From NCBI GenBank assembly GCA_013815385.1, contig JACDGL010000002.1, positions 280,970-344,969 on the forward strand: DNA of 64,000 bases, in the 5' to 3' direction. Origin of the DNA: Taibaiella sp. (GTDB taxonomy: Bacteria; Bacteroidota; Bacteroidia; Chitinophagales; Chitinophagaceae). Position 1 is the first letter of the stretch. Each line of letters begins with the position of its first letter. Under the pieces are notes generated by a model. That model searched no databases. It saw nothing but the letters and a program-made list of their open reading frames with translations, and had not been told where the DNA came from. Shown in pieces: positions 53,642 through 62,486 of this stretch. Both the position numbers and the translations under genes were made by a program.

Positions 53642-53768
53642 AATAGTATTAAATAAATTTTTTGAAAGAACTAAACTATTACTATTAAGGCTGTGGATTT
53701 GGGGAAACAAAAAACGCAGCGCTATTGCAAATTTAAACTATTCTGTTCTCCCCCACGTTATCCTTCGC

Positions 53769-53777
53769 TTATCCACA
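53769..53777 (+). promoter_or_regulatory. DnaA box TTATCCACA
   Basis: A perfect match to the consensus TTATNCACA, followed by CAG and a run containing TTAACAG. Confidence 0.65.
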
Positions 53778-53874
53778 CAGATAAGTTAACAGATAGTGGG
53801 TTACCAACAGTAGGAGGTAATATGTTGGTAACAGCAATTGTGGGAAAGTGTATGAAAACGAAAAAAGGGTAAGC

Positions 53875-53883
53875 TGTGGACAA
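53875..53883 (-). promoter_or_regulatory. DnaA box TTGTCCACA (minus strand)
   Basis: One mismatch to TTATNCACA; opposite orientation to the perfect box, about 100 bp away. Confidence 0.5.
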
Positions 53884-54109
53884 CTGAAAATAACCGAGCC
53901 GAACGCAAAACGATAAAATAATTATTTACTAAGCGATGAACCATTGTGGGGGTAAACAAATATTTCTCCCATAGCAATCCACAGTTATTAACAATTAGAT
54001 AATAATAATTTAAGGTAAGGGAAATGTGAGGGGGAAATATTAATTTCAACATTGATCCATAAACTATGATTCTGCATTCTTCCGTTACAGCTTGATTTAC
54101 CAAGAAAGA

Positions 54110-54646
54110 ATGAAAAGATATTTGATATTATTAGCTGTCTTTTTTGTGCACTCAGTACAAGCGCAAAACGTTTACAGACTGTTTGAGGCTCCATTAACCT
54201 CCAAAGAATATCTCGACTCATTAAAAAGAAAACATGTTGACACTACTCTGTATCTGGTGTTGGTAAACAAAACCGAAATATCAGATACAGTGAAGTATGC
54301 GATATTTTGGAGAAAGAAAAACGAATGCTGGCTTACTTTATATTCTAAAAACGACTATAAAATTTTGACAAAGCCTACCCAGGATGTCTTTGACTACTAT
54401 TTTAATGACACTAAAAATATAAATATCCAACCTGAAGAAAAATCAGACATTGCGCTCCTTGATAGCGCCGGACATATTAGGGGATGGGCAAATCTATTTA
54501 TACAGACTTATACTATTGTACTAAGGGCTGGAAGAAAGATAGAGTTAAATGTGCCCGATAATCCAAGTGGATATCGCACAGCAGCAGTTTACAAGTGGTT
54601 AGCTATTCTTGCCAATAGGATTGAAAAAGCTGAAGTAATTGATTAA
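54110..54646 (+). CDS. Exported hypothetical protein
   Basis: 178 residues with a signal peptide (KRYLILLAVFFVHSVQAQ). A TTG six codons earlier is ignored. The mature part is mixed alpha/beta with no recognised motif (VDTTLYLVLVNKTEISDTVKYAIFWRKKNECWLTLYS). AT-rich. It follows the candidate oriC directly and is transcribed away from it. Confidence 0.65.
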   Translation: MKRYLILLAVFFVHSVQAQNVYRLFEAPLTSKEYLDSLKRKHVDTTLYLVLVNKTEISDTVKYAIFWRKKNECWLTLYSKNDYKILTKPTQDVFDYYFNDTKNINIQPEEKSDIALLDSAGHIRGWANLFIQTYTIVLRAGRKIELNVPDNPSGYRTAAVYKWLAILANRIEKAEVID

Positions 54647-54769
54647 CCGCCCCTTTAGGGTGTGCCCCCCAACAATCTAGTAAAGAAAAAGAACTTTTTG
54701 AAAAGCAGAAGGGTATCATAAAAGCAGCGCAATTATCATAATGTGAACTGAGCCAAACATTAACCGAAC

Positions 54770-54892
54770 ATGAACAAATATTTCCGCCCACTATATCTTT
54801 CTTTAGCAATGATTACAATCGTTGCGTTAACATCGTGTGGTATGCAGAAGCCTCATGGTTGCGGCTGTGGTATGGAAGAGCATGTAAGGTAG
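54770..54892 (+). CDS. Very small Cys-rich lipoprotein (40 residues)
   Basis: ATG to TAG encodes an N-terminal hydrophobic helix (YLSLAMITIVALTSC) whose lipobox LTSC is complete, then a short mature tail GMQKPHGCGCGMEEHVR with a CGC pair and two His, which could bind a metal ion. It is too short for automatic gene finders. The lipobox in correct position after KYFR makes it a credible gene. Function unknown. Confidence 0.55.
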   Translation: MNKYFRPLYLSLAMITIVALTSCGMQKPHGCGCGMEEHVR

Positions 54893-54910
54893 CACTGTTG
54901 TTTCCGCCCT

Positions 54911-54930
54911 GGTTGGCGTCCCCACCAACA
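54911..54930. repeat. Dispersed hairpin repeat, copy 2 (reverse orientation)
   Basis: On the minus strand TGTTGGTG-GGGA-CGCCAACC followed by AGGGCGGAAAC, the same family as near 33177, with one G-T pair in the stem. Confidence 0.6.
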
Positions 54931-55038
54931 AGCTCTCGCAGAAAAAAACTATGTGAGAAGGCAGAAGGTTATTAGCGAAGTAGCGCAAATTATATTGCAA
55001 ACAGTAATGAAATCCGTTTTTCAGTCATTAACATGAGC

Positions 55039-55060
55039 CAGTTGGTGAGGACACCAACTG
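55039..55060. repeat. Dispersed hairpin repeat, copy 3
   Basis: CAGTTGGTG pairs with CACCAACTG around AGGA, followed by GGGCGGAAAC. It is inverted relative to copy 2, 108 bp away, and shares the GGGCGGAAAC tail with it. Confidence 0.65.
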
Positions 55061-55126
55061 GGGCGGAAACTGACAAGATAAACGGTTATTAGTGCCCCTA
55101 TATTTGTCAGTTTTATTTTGCAGAAA

Positions 55127-55552
55127 CTAACTCGCCGCTTTCTGAGTTAATGAAAACCAATTACCGGAGTCGTCTTTGAAAACGGCGGCTACTCCATAAA
55201 ATTCTTCTTTGGGCGCTTGTGCAAACACAACACCTTTGCTTTTTAATTCTTCGTAAGTAGCATAAATGTCATTGCATTCAAATCCGCCGTGTCCGAATGT
55301 GCCTTTTTTAATCAGTTCAGTTACCATCTTTACCGATTCTTTGGGAAACATTTCTCCCTCAGTAACAAGAAGCAGGGAGATTTCGAGCTCGGGTTGTTCC
55401 GGAGGCGTAACCGTAAGCCATTTGTTCCCTGCTCCCAAAGGAGCATCTGTGTGCACTTTAAAACCCAATTTGTTTACGAAAAAATCGTAAGCGCTTTCCT
55501 GGTTTAAAACATAAACGCAGGAGAATGTCATTTTGTTAATCATTGCTTTCAT
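55127..55552 (-). CDS. VOC (glyoxalase/bleomycin-resistance) family protein
   Basis: 141 residues starting at MKAMINKMTFS; the ATG three codons later is also possible. Two beta-alpha-beta-beta-beta modules: MTFSCVYVLNQESAYDFFVNKLGFKVHTDAPLGAGNKWLTVTPPEQPELEISLL and FECNDIYATYEELKSKGVVFAQAPKEEFYGVAAVFKDDSGNWFSL, with a metal-site Glu in the second. Members include glyoxalase I, dioxygenases and antibiotic-binding proteins. An AraC-type regulator lies upstream on the same strand (63 bases), possibly controlling it. Confidence 0.88.
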   Translation of the reverse strand: MKAMINKMTFSCVYVLNQESAYDFFVNKLGFKVHTDAPLGAGNKWLTVTPPEQPELEISLLLVTEGEMFPKESVKMVTELIKKGTFGHGGFECNDIYATYEELKSKGVVFAQAPKEEFYGVAAVFKDDSGNWFSLTQKAAS

Positions 55553-55615
55553 TTTTAATTGTGAATGATGTAGCAAAGATGGACAAAGGAAAAGAAAGCT
55601 ACTATTTGAAAATTG

Positions 55616-56044
55616 CTATTTTTTGTCCCAGCCGTTTTGATGAGCAAAACAACCCGGTACAAAATGTAGGGGAGCGTTTAAGATTTGAATTTTCCGTTCC
55701 TGCTGTGCTTCCAGGTAGGCAGAAGGGGATTGACCAACCATGCGTTTGAAAAGGCTACCGAATGAGCTGAGTGTTTCAAAGCCAACGGCATAGCAAACGT
55801 CAGAAACAGGTTTGTCTTTTTGAAACAATTGTATGGCATTGTCAATTCTAACCGATGTCAGATATTGGTGTGGCGTTTTTCCATATACCTGTTTAAATAG
55901 CCTGATGAAATGGAATTTGGAAAAGCAGGCTTCATCCGAAATATTGTCAATGCCAATCTTATCGGCATAGTTACTATCAATAAAAAGTTTGGCCTGAACA
56001 ATTCGTTTGTATAAATAAACTTTGGGATATTGTTCGGTTGTCAT
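55616..56044 (-). CDS. AraC-family transcriptional regulator (DNA-binding domain only)
   Basis: 142 residues consisting almost only of the two helix-turn-helix motifs: KLFIDSNYADKIGIDNISDEACFSKFHFIRLFKQVYGKTPHQYLTSVRIDNAIQLF and PVSDVCYAVGFETLSSFGSLFKRMVGQSPSAY. No sugar-type sensing domain. It probably controls the VOC gene that follows. Three evenly spaced palindromes lie 70-155 bases upstream. Confidence 0.92.
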   Translation of the reverse strand: MTTEQYPKVYLYKRIVQAKLFIDSNYADKIGIDNISDEACFSKFHFIRLFKQVYGKTPHQYLTSVRIDNAIQLFQKDKPVSDVCYAVGFETLSSFGSLFKRMVGQSPSAYLEAQQERKIQILNAPLHFVPGCFAHQNGWDKK

Positions 56045-56114
56045 TTGGTATTTAAAAAATATTGTTGCGAAAAAATCCCATAAGAATAGGCTCCTAGTAC
56101 ACGCAATATGAAAG

Positions 56115-56198
56115 GTAAGAGTATACTCTTACAAAATTAATTAAAAAGTAAGAGTATGCTCTTACATAATGCATCAGAAAGTAAGAACATATTCTGAT
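56115..56198. promoter_or_regulatory. Three palindromic operators with 33-bp period
   Basis: GTAAGAGTATACTCTTAC (56115-56132, perfect 18-bp palindrome), GTAAGAGTATGCTCTTAC (56148-56165) and the weaker GTAAGAACATATTCTGAT (56181-56198) begin exactly 33 bp apart, about three helical turns, so three dimers could bind on one face of the DNA. They lie upstream of the AraC gene. AraC proteins normally prefer direct repeats, so another, unseen regulator is more likely. Confidence 0.7.
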
Positions 56199-56290
56199 AA
56201 ATCATTTGTTGTAAATTCATTGGAGCCGTCAAACAAAGGAAACTCGTGAAGTAGCCCATGTTTATGTCCTGGCCAATAAGCCTGCAGGAT

Positions 56291-57607
56291 TCAATTACAG
56301 CGACACATTTCAAAAGGAGCTGTATCCATAATATTGTAGGCTATATGCGGACGCTCAAAGGGAATAGTTGTTTCTAAAGGTTGCCAATAAACATTCCTGC
56401 TGATCTCTGCTATCAAATTGCTCAAATACCCCAGCTCTATGGGAGGGAAGTATGCCCAAATATTTATGGCCTTTACAGATCCATCACTGAAATAAGTAAA
56501 AAAACTTCCTCGATAAGCATGGTCTTCTTCGCACTGGTATTCGTCTTTAAGTGACTTAACATCTATGTAAGAGGTAAAATTCCACAGGTTGTTTCTTATA
56601 ACTTTATCGAGATGTGCGGTGAAAACACTTTTTATATTTCGGGAATTCATTGTGCATTGTCCATCACTATCTATTTCTATACAGATATGACGCTCAAAAT
56701 TTGTCATATCTATTGACAGGTCATAACAGTAAATGATCTTTGAGATATTGGCTGGCGTGTACCTGTTATTATAGTGTGCAAAGCCATGAAATTTGTAAAC
56801 AATAGTATCGATACTATTATACAGATGCATATCCACCGTATCTGAATATTTATTCGCTACAGTTTTATATGAATTGGTGCTACCGTTCCATTTACGTATC
56901 GAATCAATGCCAGCCGTGATCTTATACAGCGTGTCAAAGGTTATTTTTCCTGTGTTATTTAAGGTATCAACAATAAATGTGACAGTACCGGAGAGTGAGA
57001 AATGTTCAATAGATGTACATGAATTGTGATTGTGCCTCAGAAGCAGTGCGAAGGTTCGGTCAGGAAGTATGGTAGCCCCTTTAAAATTGTAAGAATCCCA
57101 TTCTTGTCCCCAAGACGAAAACATGTGTGCTTCTGCCCGGTCTCCCATATCCAGAACAATGACGACAGTTCCTCCATCTATCACCAGGTCAGTAAGCCCA
57201 TTTTGGTCCACGTCAAGTTTTTGAAAACTCCAGGGTGTTCCATTCATTTTTTCTTCAAGGTCTGCGTAGGAGTAATTACTCGGAAAAATGACAGAATCTG
57301 CGGGATTTATTACATCTGTGTCTTTGTAGCTATTATTAGGCAAAGCTACCAAATGGCTGGCAAGCGTAACCGGATCCTGCACCTCAATAGAATCAACTTT
57401 GGCGCCTCTTGAGCGCAGCACACTCTCTGCGGGCCTTAAAAGGCTGACACATTCTGTTAAAAAAATAACCCCAGTATTTCTGATGGAGGCGCGAAGGTAG
57501 TTTCTCACATCTTCTTTGGTCTGCAAACAATCTATGGTATTTGCATGTACTAAACCAAACGAGAAGAACATACATATCAGAAAGCAATATTTGGCAGCAT
57601 GTATCAT
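56291..57607 (-). CDS. Exported hypothetical protein
   Basis: 438 residues with a signal peptide (FFSFGLVHANT). A region near residue 125 (QKLDVDQNGLTDLVIDGG) resembles one FG-GAP/EF-hand-like calcium motif. The C-terminal part contains an AYFPPIELGYLSNLIAEISRNVYW block. No T9SS sorting domain is seen and no family is recognised. AT-rich, monocistronic. Confidence 0.7.
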   Translation of the reverse strand: MIHAAKYCFLICMFFSFGLVHANTIDCLQTKEDVRNYLRASIRNTGVIFLTECVSLLRPAESVLRSRGAKVDSIEVQDPVTLASHLVALPNNSYKDTDVINPADSVIFPSNYSYADLEEKMNGTPWSFQKLDVDQNGLTDLVIDGGTVVIVLDMGDRAEAHMFSSWGQEWDSYNFKGATILPDRTFALLLRHNHNSCTSIEHFSLSGTVTFIVDTLNNTGKITFDTLYKITAGIDSIRKWNGSTNSYKTVANKYSDTVDMHLYNSIDTIVYKFHGFAHYNNRYTPANISKIIYCYDLSIDMTNFERHICIEIDSDGQCTMNSRNIKSVFTAHLDKVIRNNLWNFTSYIDVKSLKDEYQCEEDHAYRGSFFTYFSDGSVKAINIWAYFPPIELGYLSNLIAEISRNVYWQPLETTIPFERPHIAYNIMDTAPFEMCRCN

Positions 57608-57772
57608 CAGGAAACATTAGAATAAATGCTCAAAAAAAATTGTACACCAATATGCGCAAAGGTGGTAGGATATACAGTGTACGTTAAAACCAATACCTAT
57701 TAAATATACCATTCTTTACAAATAAATAACTATCCGCTCGCCTATAAATTCAGTATTTCGCGATATTTCCCT

Positions 57773-57780
57773 ACCTTTGC
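57773..57780 (+). promoter_or_regulatory. Bacteroidota -7 promoter element of bipA (TACCTTTG)
   Basis: TACCTTTG matches TAnnTTTG exactly and is followed by CGCGC. It would give a leader of about 110 bases before the bipA ATG. No good -33 element is seen. The rest of the 288-base gap before bipA shows no gene. Confidence 0.5.
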
Positions 57781-57895
57781 GCGCTGAAAGAACCCCCCAT
57801 CCTTATTTTCCTGCTGGGAATGGGCATATAATATAAGGAAGCAACTAAATACCGGCAAAGACACTTGAGGTGAGGATAAGCCGGAAAGCAACAAT

Positions 57896-59704
57896 ATGAA
57901 TATTCGCAACATCGCCATCATCGCCCACGTAGATCATGGCAAAACAACGCTTGTAGACAAGATCCTGCACACCACCCATGTATTTCGTGACAACCAGGAA
58001 ACCGGAGAGCTGATAATGGATAGCAATGACCTGGAGCGGGAGCGCGGCATTACTATCCTTGCAAAAAATATATCTGTTACCTACAAAGGCGTAAAGATAA
58101 ATGTGATAGACACTCCGGGCCACGCCGATTTTGGCGGTGAGGTAGAGCGTGTATTGAAAATGGCTGATGGTGTACTGCTGCTGGTAGATGCGTTTGAAGG
58201 CCCTATGCCGCAAACACGTTTTGTACTGCAGAAAGCATTGCAGCTAAACCTGCGCCCGATAGTAGTGATCAATAAAGTAGATAAAGCAAACTGCCGCCCC
58301 GATGAAGTACATGATGCAGTGTTTGAATTGTTCTTCCAGCTGGATGCCAGCGAAGAGCAACTGAACTTTACCACATTGTATGGTTCTTCTAAGCAAGGCT
58401 GGTTCAATACCTCAATAGAACAAACAGAAGACATTACCCCGCTGCTTGATACGATACTGGAAGTGGTGCCTGAACCTAAAGTAGAGGAAGGTAACCTGCA
58501 GATGCAGATCACCTCGCTTGACTACTCTACCTTCCTGGGTCGTGTGGCAATAGGCCGCGTAGCACGTGGAATAATAAAAGACAACCAGCCTATATCCCTG
58601 TGCAAAGCAGACGGTGCCATAGTACGCAGCAAAGTAAAAGAGCTGTACATCTTTGAAGGGATGGGGAAAAGAAAAGTTGCTGAAGTAGCTGCCGGCGATA
58701 TATGCGCTGTGGTAGGTATAGACGGTTTCCAGATAGGTGAAACGATAGCAGACCTGGAAAACCCGGAGCCGCTGGAAATGATATCTATAGACGAGCCAAC
58801 GATGAACATGCAGTTCAGCATTAACAACTCTCCCTTCTTTGGTAAGGAAGGCAAGTTTGTTACCAGTCGCCACATACGCGACAGGCTGATGAAGGAGCTG
58901 GAAAAGAACCTGGCGCTACGTGTACAGGAAACAGACGAAGCAGATAAATTCATGGTATATGGCCGTGGTATCCTGCACCTGAGCGTATTGGTAGAAACCA
59001 TGCGCCGCGAAGGATATGAACTGACCGTAGGGCAACCACAGGTAATAGTAAAACACATAGATGGCCGCAAATGCGAACCATACGAAGTACTGGTAGTAGA
59101 TGTGCCTGCAGAATTCAGCGGCAAGGTAATAGACCTGGTAACACAACGCAAAGGCGAAATGCATGTAATGGAAACCAAGGGCCAGATGCAGCACCTGGAA
59201 TTTGAAATACCATCGCGCGGGCTGATAGGACTGCGTTCGCAGATGCTTACCAATACGGCAGGTGAGGCAGTAATGGCACACCGCTTTGATGAATACAAAC
59301 CATGGAAGGGTAACATACCCGGCCGTAGCAATGGTGTACTGATACCCAAGCAGGGCGGCAATACCACAGCCTATTCTATAGACAAATTGCAGGACCGTGG
59401 CGCTTTCTTCGTAGATCCGGGAGATGAAGTATACTCAGGACAGATAGTGGGCGAGCACATAAAGCCAGGAGACCTTGTAGTGAATGTGGTAGAAGCTAAA
59501 AAGCTGACCAACATGCGTGCGAGTGGTAGTGATGACTCTGTAAGAATAATACCTAAAATACAGATGACCCTGGAAGAATGTATGGAGTACATACAGCAGG
59601 ACGAGTGTATAGAAGTAACACCGCAAAGCATACGCCTGCGTAAGATAATGCTGGACGAAGAGGACCGTAAGAAATACCAGAAGATGATGAAAGCAGAAGC
59701 ATAA
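57896..59704 (+). CDS. typA: Translational GTPase BipA/TypA
   Basis: 602 residues with all GTPase motifs: AHVDHGKTTLVDKIL (G1), RERGITI (G2), DTPGHADFGGEVERV (G3), NKVDKANCRPDE (G4), then EF-G-like domains II, III and V and the BipA-specific C-terminal domain (SDDSVRIIPKIQMTLEECMEYIQQDECIEVTPQSIRLRK). It assists ribosome assembly, mainly of the large subunit, at low temperature or stress. A long leader and a very strong terminator bound it as a single-gene unit. Confidence 0.97.
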   Translation: MNIRNIAIIAHVDHGKTTLVDKILHTTHVFRDNQETGELIMDSNDLERERGITILAKNISVTYKGVKINVIDTPGHADFGGEVERVLKMADGVLLLVDAFEGPMPQTRFVLQKALQLNLRPIVVINKVDKANCRPDEVHDAVFELFFQLDASEEQLNFTTLYGSSKQGWFNTSIEQTEDITPLLDTILEVVPEPKVEEGNLQMQITSLDYSTFLGRVAIGRVARGIIKDNQPISLCKADGAIVRSKVKELYIFEGMGKRKVAEVAAGDICAVVGIDGFQIGETIADLENPEPLEMISIDEPTMNMQFSINNSPFFGKEGKFVTSRHIRDRLMKELEKNLALRVQETDEADKFMVYGRGILHLSVLVETMRREGYELTVGQPQVIVKHIDGRKCEPYEVLVVDVPAEFSGKVIDLVTQRKGEMHVMETKGQMQHLEFEIPSRGLIGLRSQMLTNTAGEAVMAHRFDEYKPWKGNIPGRSNGVLIPKQGGNTTAYSIDKLQDRGAFFVDPGDEVYSGQIVGEHIKPGDLVVNVVEAKKLTNMRASGSDDSVRIIPKIQMTLEECMEYIQQDECIEVTPQSIRLRKIMLDEEDRKKYQKMMKAEA

Positions 59705-59722
59705 AATTATCTGATAGCATAA

Positions 59723-59763
59723 AAAACGAGAGCGCCTGCAATTTTTGCAGGCGCTCTCGTTTT
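59723..59763. terminator. Strong (possibly bidirectional) terminator of bipA
   Basis: AAAACGAGAGCGCCTGCA pairs without mismatch with TGCAGGCGCTCTCGTTTT around a five-base loop (18-bp stem), with A-rich upstream and T-rich downstream flanks. Confidence 0.9.
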
Positions 59764-59912
59764 ATAACGATTATTAACTGTTGATTAATAATAGGAAATA
59801 ATAATATCAAAATCACAACAATTCGAAGCGGATATTCTTCTGTTGCATAAATATTAGTTATCTTAACGTGATCTAAGAGAAAACAACTTTATTTGCCCCC
59901 ATAACCTATAGC

Positions 59913-62282
59913 ATGAAATTCCTGAGAAATGGAAAATTCCTGTCGGGCATTGCTCTATTATTAATATGCGGGCGTAGCTATGCCCAGCTGGATAGCTGTA
60001 ATGCTTTTCTCCAGGGATCATATATAGAAGTAGGGATCAATACCAATGGGGCGTTTGGTTCCAGTGTATCGGCTCCGCCGGGGTATCATCCAAAGGGAGG
60101 TTCGCCTGTCTTTAATTCCTGCTACCCATCACTTGGCACGTTTGTGCCAGGCGGAACCAATCTTGGCTTTGTCGCGGATCCTGCCAAGGACGGGTGGACA
60201 GTAGGGTCGCCCCCTTATTTCGGAGATTATTTTTTACCGGGCAGTCCACAGGAAGGCTGGAGCCTTCAGGTGGATAACTACCGCGTAGATGCGTGGAATG
60301 GCGCTATATTACCGCCCTCACCTTTTCAATACACCAGCGCGGCACATGTACAGCCCGGCTATGGGAATATGGTGTATACGATAAGGGGAAAGAGAAAAGT
60401 GGCGATATGGGAAGGTATATTTGACAGCCTTCAGATAACCCAGACCACGGTAATGGATACAACAACCGTATTTTTCACCGTGTATGTAGCCATACACAAC
60501 CTTTCTGCAACAACAAAGCACAACCTATACTACCTGCGTACCGTAGATCCGGATAATGACCAGCCCGAACCCAGCGGTGATTTTACAACACACAACACCA
60601 TTGATTACCAATTGCCCAATGCAAGGGGCGCCACACTTGTTTCGGCCCTGGGCAGGAGCTCCCCACTAGCCTACCTGGGCCTGGGCACGCTGGACTGCAG
60701 GGCAAGATGCTTTTACCTTTCAAACCAGCTCGCACCCACCTCAGGCACAGGGACGGGAAACGGGCTTGATGCTATATATGGCACTCCGCTGGATGGGTAT
60801 TCTAATCCCACATGCAGATATTCCGGCGATACAATAGCGGATGTAGGCATGGGGCTGGTATATAAATTAGAGGATCTGGCGGCCGGCGAATTCACAACAC
60901 TTGCATATGCCTATATATTAAATAAGAACGATCTGGACTCTGCCTTTGAAACCACCAGGCCACAGTGGCAGGTAGCGGGCGATACCAATACCTTTAATAC
61001 AGGAGATAGTGTACTGGTTTGTGCTAACAGCAGCACTACCGTGCGTATTGCCAATAGTGGGGGCAAGAATTGGATATGGAGCTCTGCTACGGGCAACCAC
61101 CTATCGTATGTTAACAATACTTCTGTATTGGTAGACGTAGACAGCACCCCGGTGAGCCTGATGGCAATAGGCAAAAACGGATCGTGTGTTGCGGACACCA
61201 TCTATATGAATCTGTTCCCGAAGAGAATTGAACTCTCCCCAAGGATCACAGCCAGCCGCACTACGTTATGCATAGGGGATACCATGCTACTATGGTTTTC
61301 GGGCATCATTCCGGATACCAACTCTACTATAAAATGGGCATTCGGTAACGCGCAATTTGTGGCAGGCCCTGATTCCGGCATTGGCAAAGGCCCCTACGAG
61401 TTAAGGTGGGGTACAGCAGGCAAACAGCCTGTAAGTGTAACCGTCCATAACTGGACCTGCACGGCAACAGTGACTGATACGATACAAGTGATATTTGCAC
61501 CAGCTGTTTCTTTTACCGTACCACAACCAATATGCGTGGGCGATACCATAAGCATTATAGTAGATGATTTTAGCCTCCTGAACGCAAAGCGCCTTCTTTG
61601 GGATTTTGGCGGCGGCGAAGAAATAAAAACAAATAAGCCATCCAGTTATTATACGCTGAGGTACAAAACAGACGGGCAGAAAATAATAAAGCTGAGTATT
61701 GATTATGGAACTTGCATCCGCGATCCGCGAAGCGATACAGTTACGGTAAGGCCCCTGCCCGAAGCACATATTATTAACATAAGCCGCAATGACATTTGTA
61801 CAGGAGATACGGCTACACTAACGGCAATGGCAAACCCTGACTACACCTACTCGTGGTCTCCTGTGCAGTTTTTTAACCAGAATCAGGGATATGGACCCGA
61901 ATATGCAGTAACAGGCACCATCCAGTATACGGCTCTGGTGTACGTGACCATAAAAGACCAATATAACTGCAAGGCGACCGATAGTGTGCTGATGCAAACC
62001 CAGCCCTGTTGCGAAGTTGCGTTTCCGAGTGCGTTCAGTCCTAATGGTGACGGGCGCAATGATCTGTTCCGGCCAATAGCTGTGGGAAATCACCGCATAC
62101 GCGAGTTAAGGATAGTTAACCGGTACGGGGAAACCGTTTTCCATACCAGCAAGGAAAAAAACGGGTGGGATGGCCGGTTTATGGGTGTGCCCCAGGAAGT
62201 AGGAACATACTATTATTATTTCAGCTATGAATGCAATGGCAACATAATAGTGAAAAAAGGGGACCTTGCATTGATAAGATAG
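59913..62282 (+). CDS. Large exported protein with PKD-like repeats and T9SS type B sorting domain
   Basis: 789 residues with a signal peptide (RSYAQLDSC). The N-terminal ~330 residues are a distinct domain with LDSCNAFLQGSYIEVGINTNGAFGSS and PPYFGDYFLPGSPQEGWSLQ, shared with the incomplete gene at the right edge. PKD/Ig-like domains follow. The C-terminal ~85 residues (AFPSAFSPNGDGRNDLFRP, NRYGETVFHTSKEKNGWDG, KKGDLALIR) form the gliding-motility-associated type B sorting domain. Such proteins are secreted through T9SS and stay on the surface, often as adhesins. Ligand unknown. Confidence 0.85.
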   Translation: MKFLRNGKFLSGIALLLICGRSYAQLDSCNAFLQGSYIEVGINTNGAFGSSVSAPPGYHPKGGSPVFNSCYPSLGTFVPGGTNLGFVADPAKDGWTVGSPPYFGDYFLPGSPQEGWSLQVDNYRVDAWNGAILPPSPFQYTSAAHVQPGYGNMVYTIRGKRKVAIWEGIFDSLQITQTTVMDTTTVFFTVYVAIHNLSATTKHNLYYLRTVDPDNDQPEPSGDFTTHNTIDYQLPNARGATLVSALGRSSPLAYLGLGTLDCRARCFYLSNQLAPTSGTGTGNGLDAIYGTPLDGYSNPTCRYSGDTIADVGMGLVYKLEDLAAGEFTTLAYAYILNKNDLDSAFETTRPQWQVAGDTNTFNTGDSVLVCANSSTTVRIANSGGKNWIWSSATGNHLSYVNNTSVLVDVDSTPVSLMAIGKNGSCVADTIYMNLFPKRIELSPRITASRTTLCIGDTMLLWFSGIIPDTNSTIKWAFGNAQFVAGPDSGIGKGPYELRWGTAGKQPVSVTVHNWTCTATVTDTIQVIFAPAVSFTVPQPICVGDTISIIVDDFSLLNAKRLLWDFGGGEEIKTNKPSSYYTLRYKTDGQKIIKLSIDYGTCIRDPRSDTVTVRPLPEAHIINISRNDICTGDTATLTAMANPDYTYSWSPVQFFNQNQGYGPEYAVTGTIQYTALVYVTIKDQYNCKATDSVLMQTQPCCEVAFPSAFSPNGDGRNDLFRPIAVGNHRIRELRIVNRYGETVFHTSKEKNGWDGRFMGVPQEVGTYYYYFSYECNGNIIVKKGDLALIR

Positions 62283-62486
62283 CTTACAATTTCCATATTT
62301 TTTATTCAGCCTATTTAAGGATTATTAAGCATCTATTAACTGTATTTAACCAACGAAAAAACAAAAATTGATGTCTACTAATGATTAAGTTGATGATATT
62401 CTAATAAATGACATTAAAAGGGGGTTAACTTTAGGAATATTAGTTATTTTTAACGTGAATAACTGTCTTTAAAAAATAAAAACCTT

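Larger units (their letters stand above)
53642..54109. other. Candidate chromosomal replication origin (oriC)
   Basis: A 468-bp gene-free, AT-rich stretch, the longest in the window, between divergent nadA and the next gene. It contains a perfect DnaA box TTATCCACA (53769-53777), a one-mismatch box in the other orientation TGTGGACAA (53875-53883) and weaker ones TGTGGATTT (53692-53700) and CAATCCACA (53975-53983). A very AT-rich segment (about 53984-54015) resembles an unwinding element. Four parS sites lie 3.6-6.3 kb to the left and mnmG is close by. All of this is the usual neighbourhood of oriC, but no experiment or skew calculation was possible. Confidence 0.55.
54705..54991. repeat. Imperfect direct repeat flanking the small lipoprotein gene
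   Basis: GCAGAAGGGTATCATAAAAG then CAGCGCAATTA at 54705-54735 recurs as GCAGAAGGTTATTAGCGAAG then TAGCGCAAATT at 54961-54991, 22 of 31 positions identical by eye. Together with the two hairpin repeats it frames the small lipoprotein gene. Confidence 0.45.

Noticed and set aside
53642..53710. Longer NadA from a TTG
   Set aside because: No conserved residues in the extension, and it would enter the candidate oriC; the ATG at 53641 is closer to usual NadA length.
56115..56198. Short CRISPR array
   Set aside because: Repeats are full palindromes and only three, the third degenerate; no cas genes nearby. Better explained as operators.
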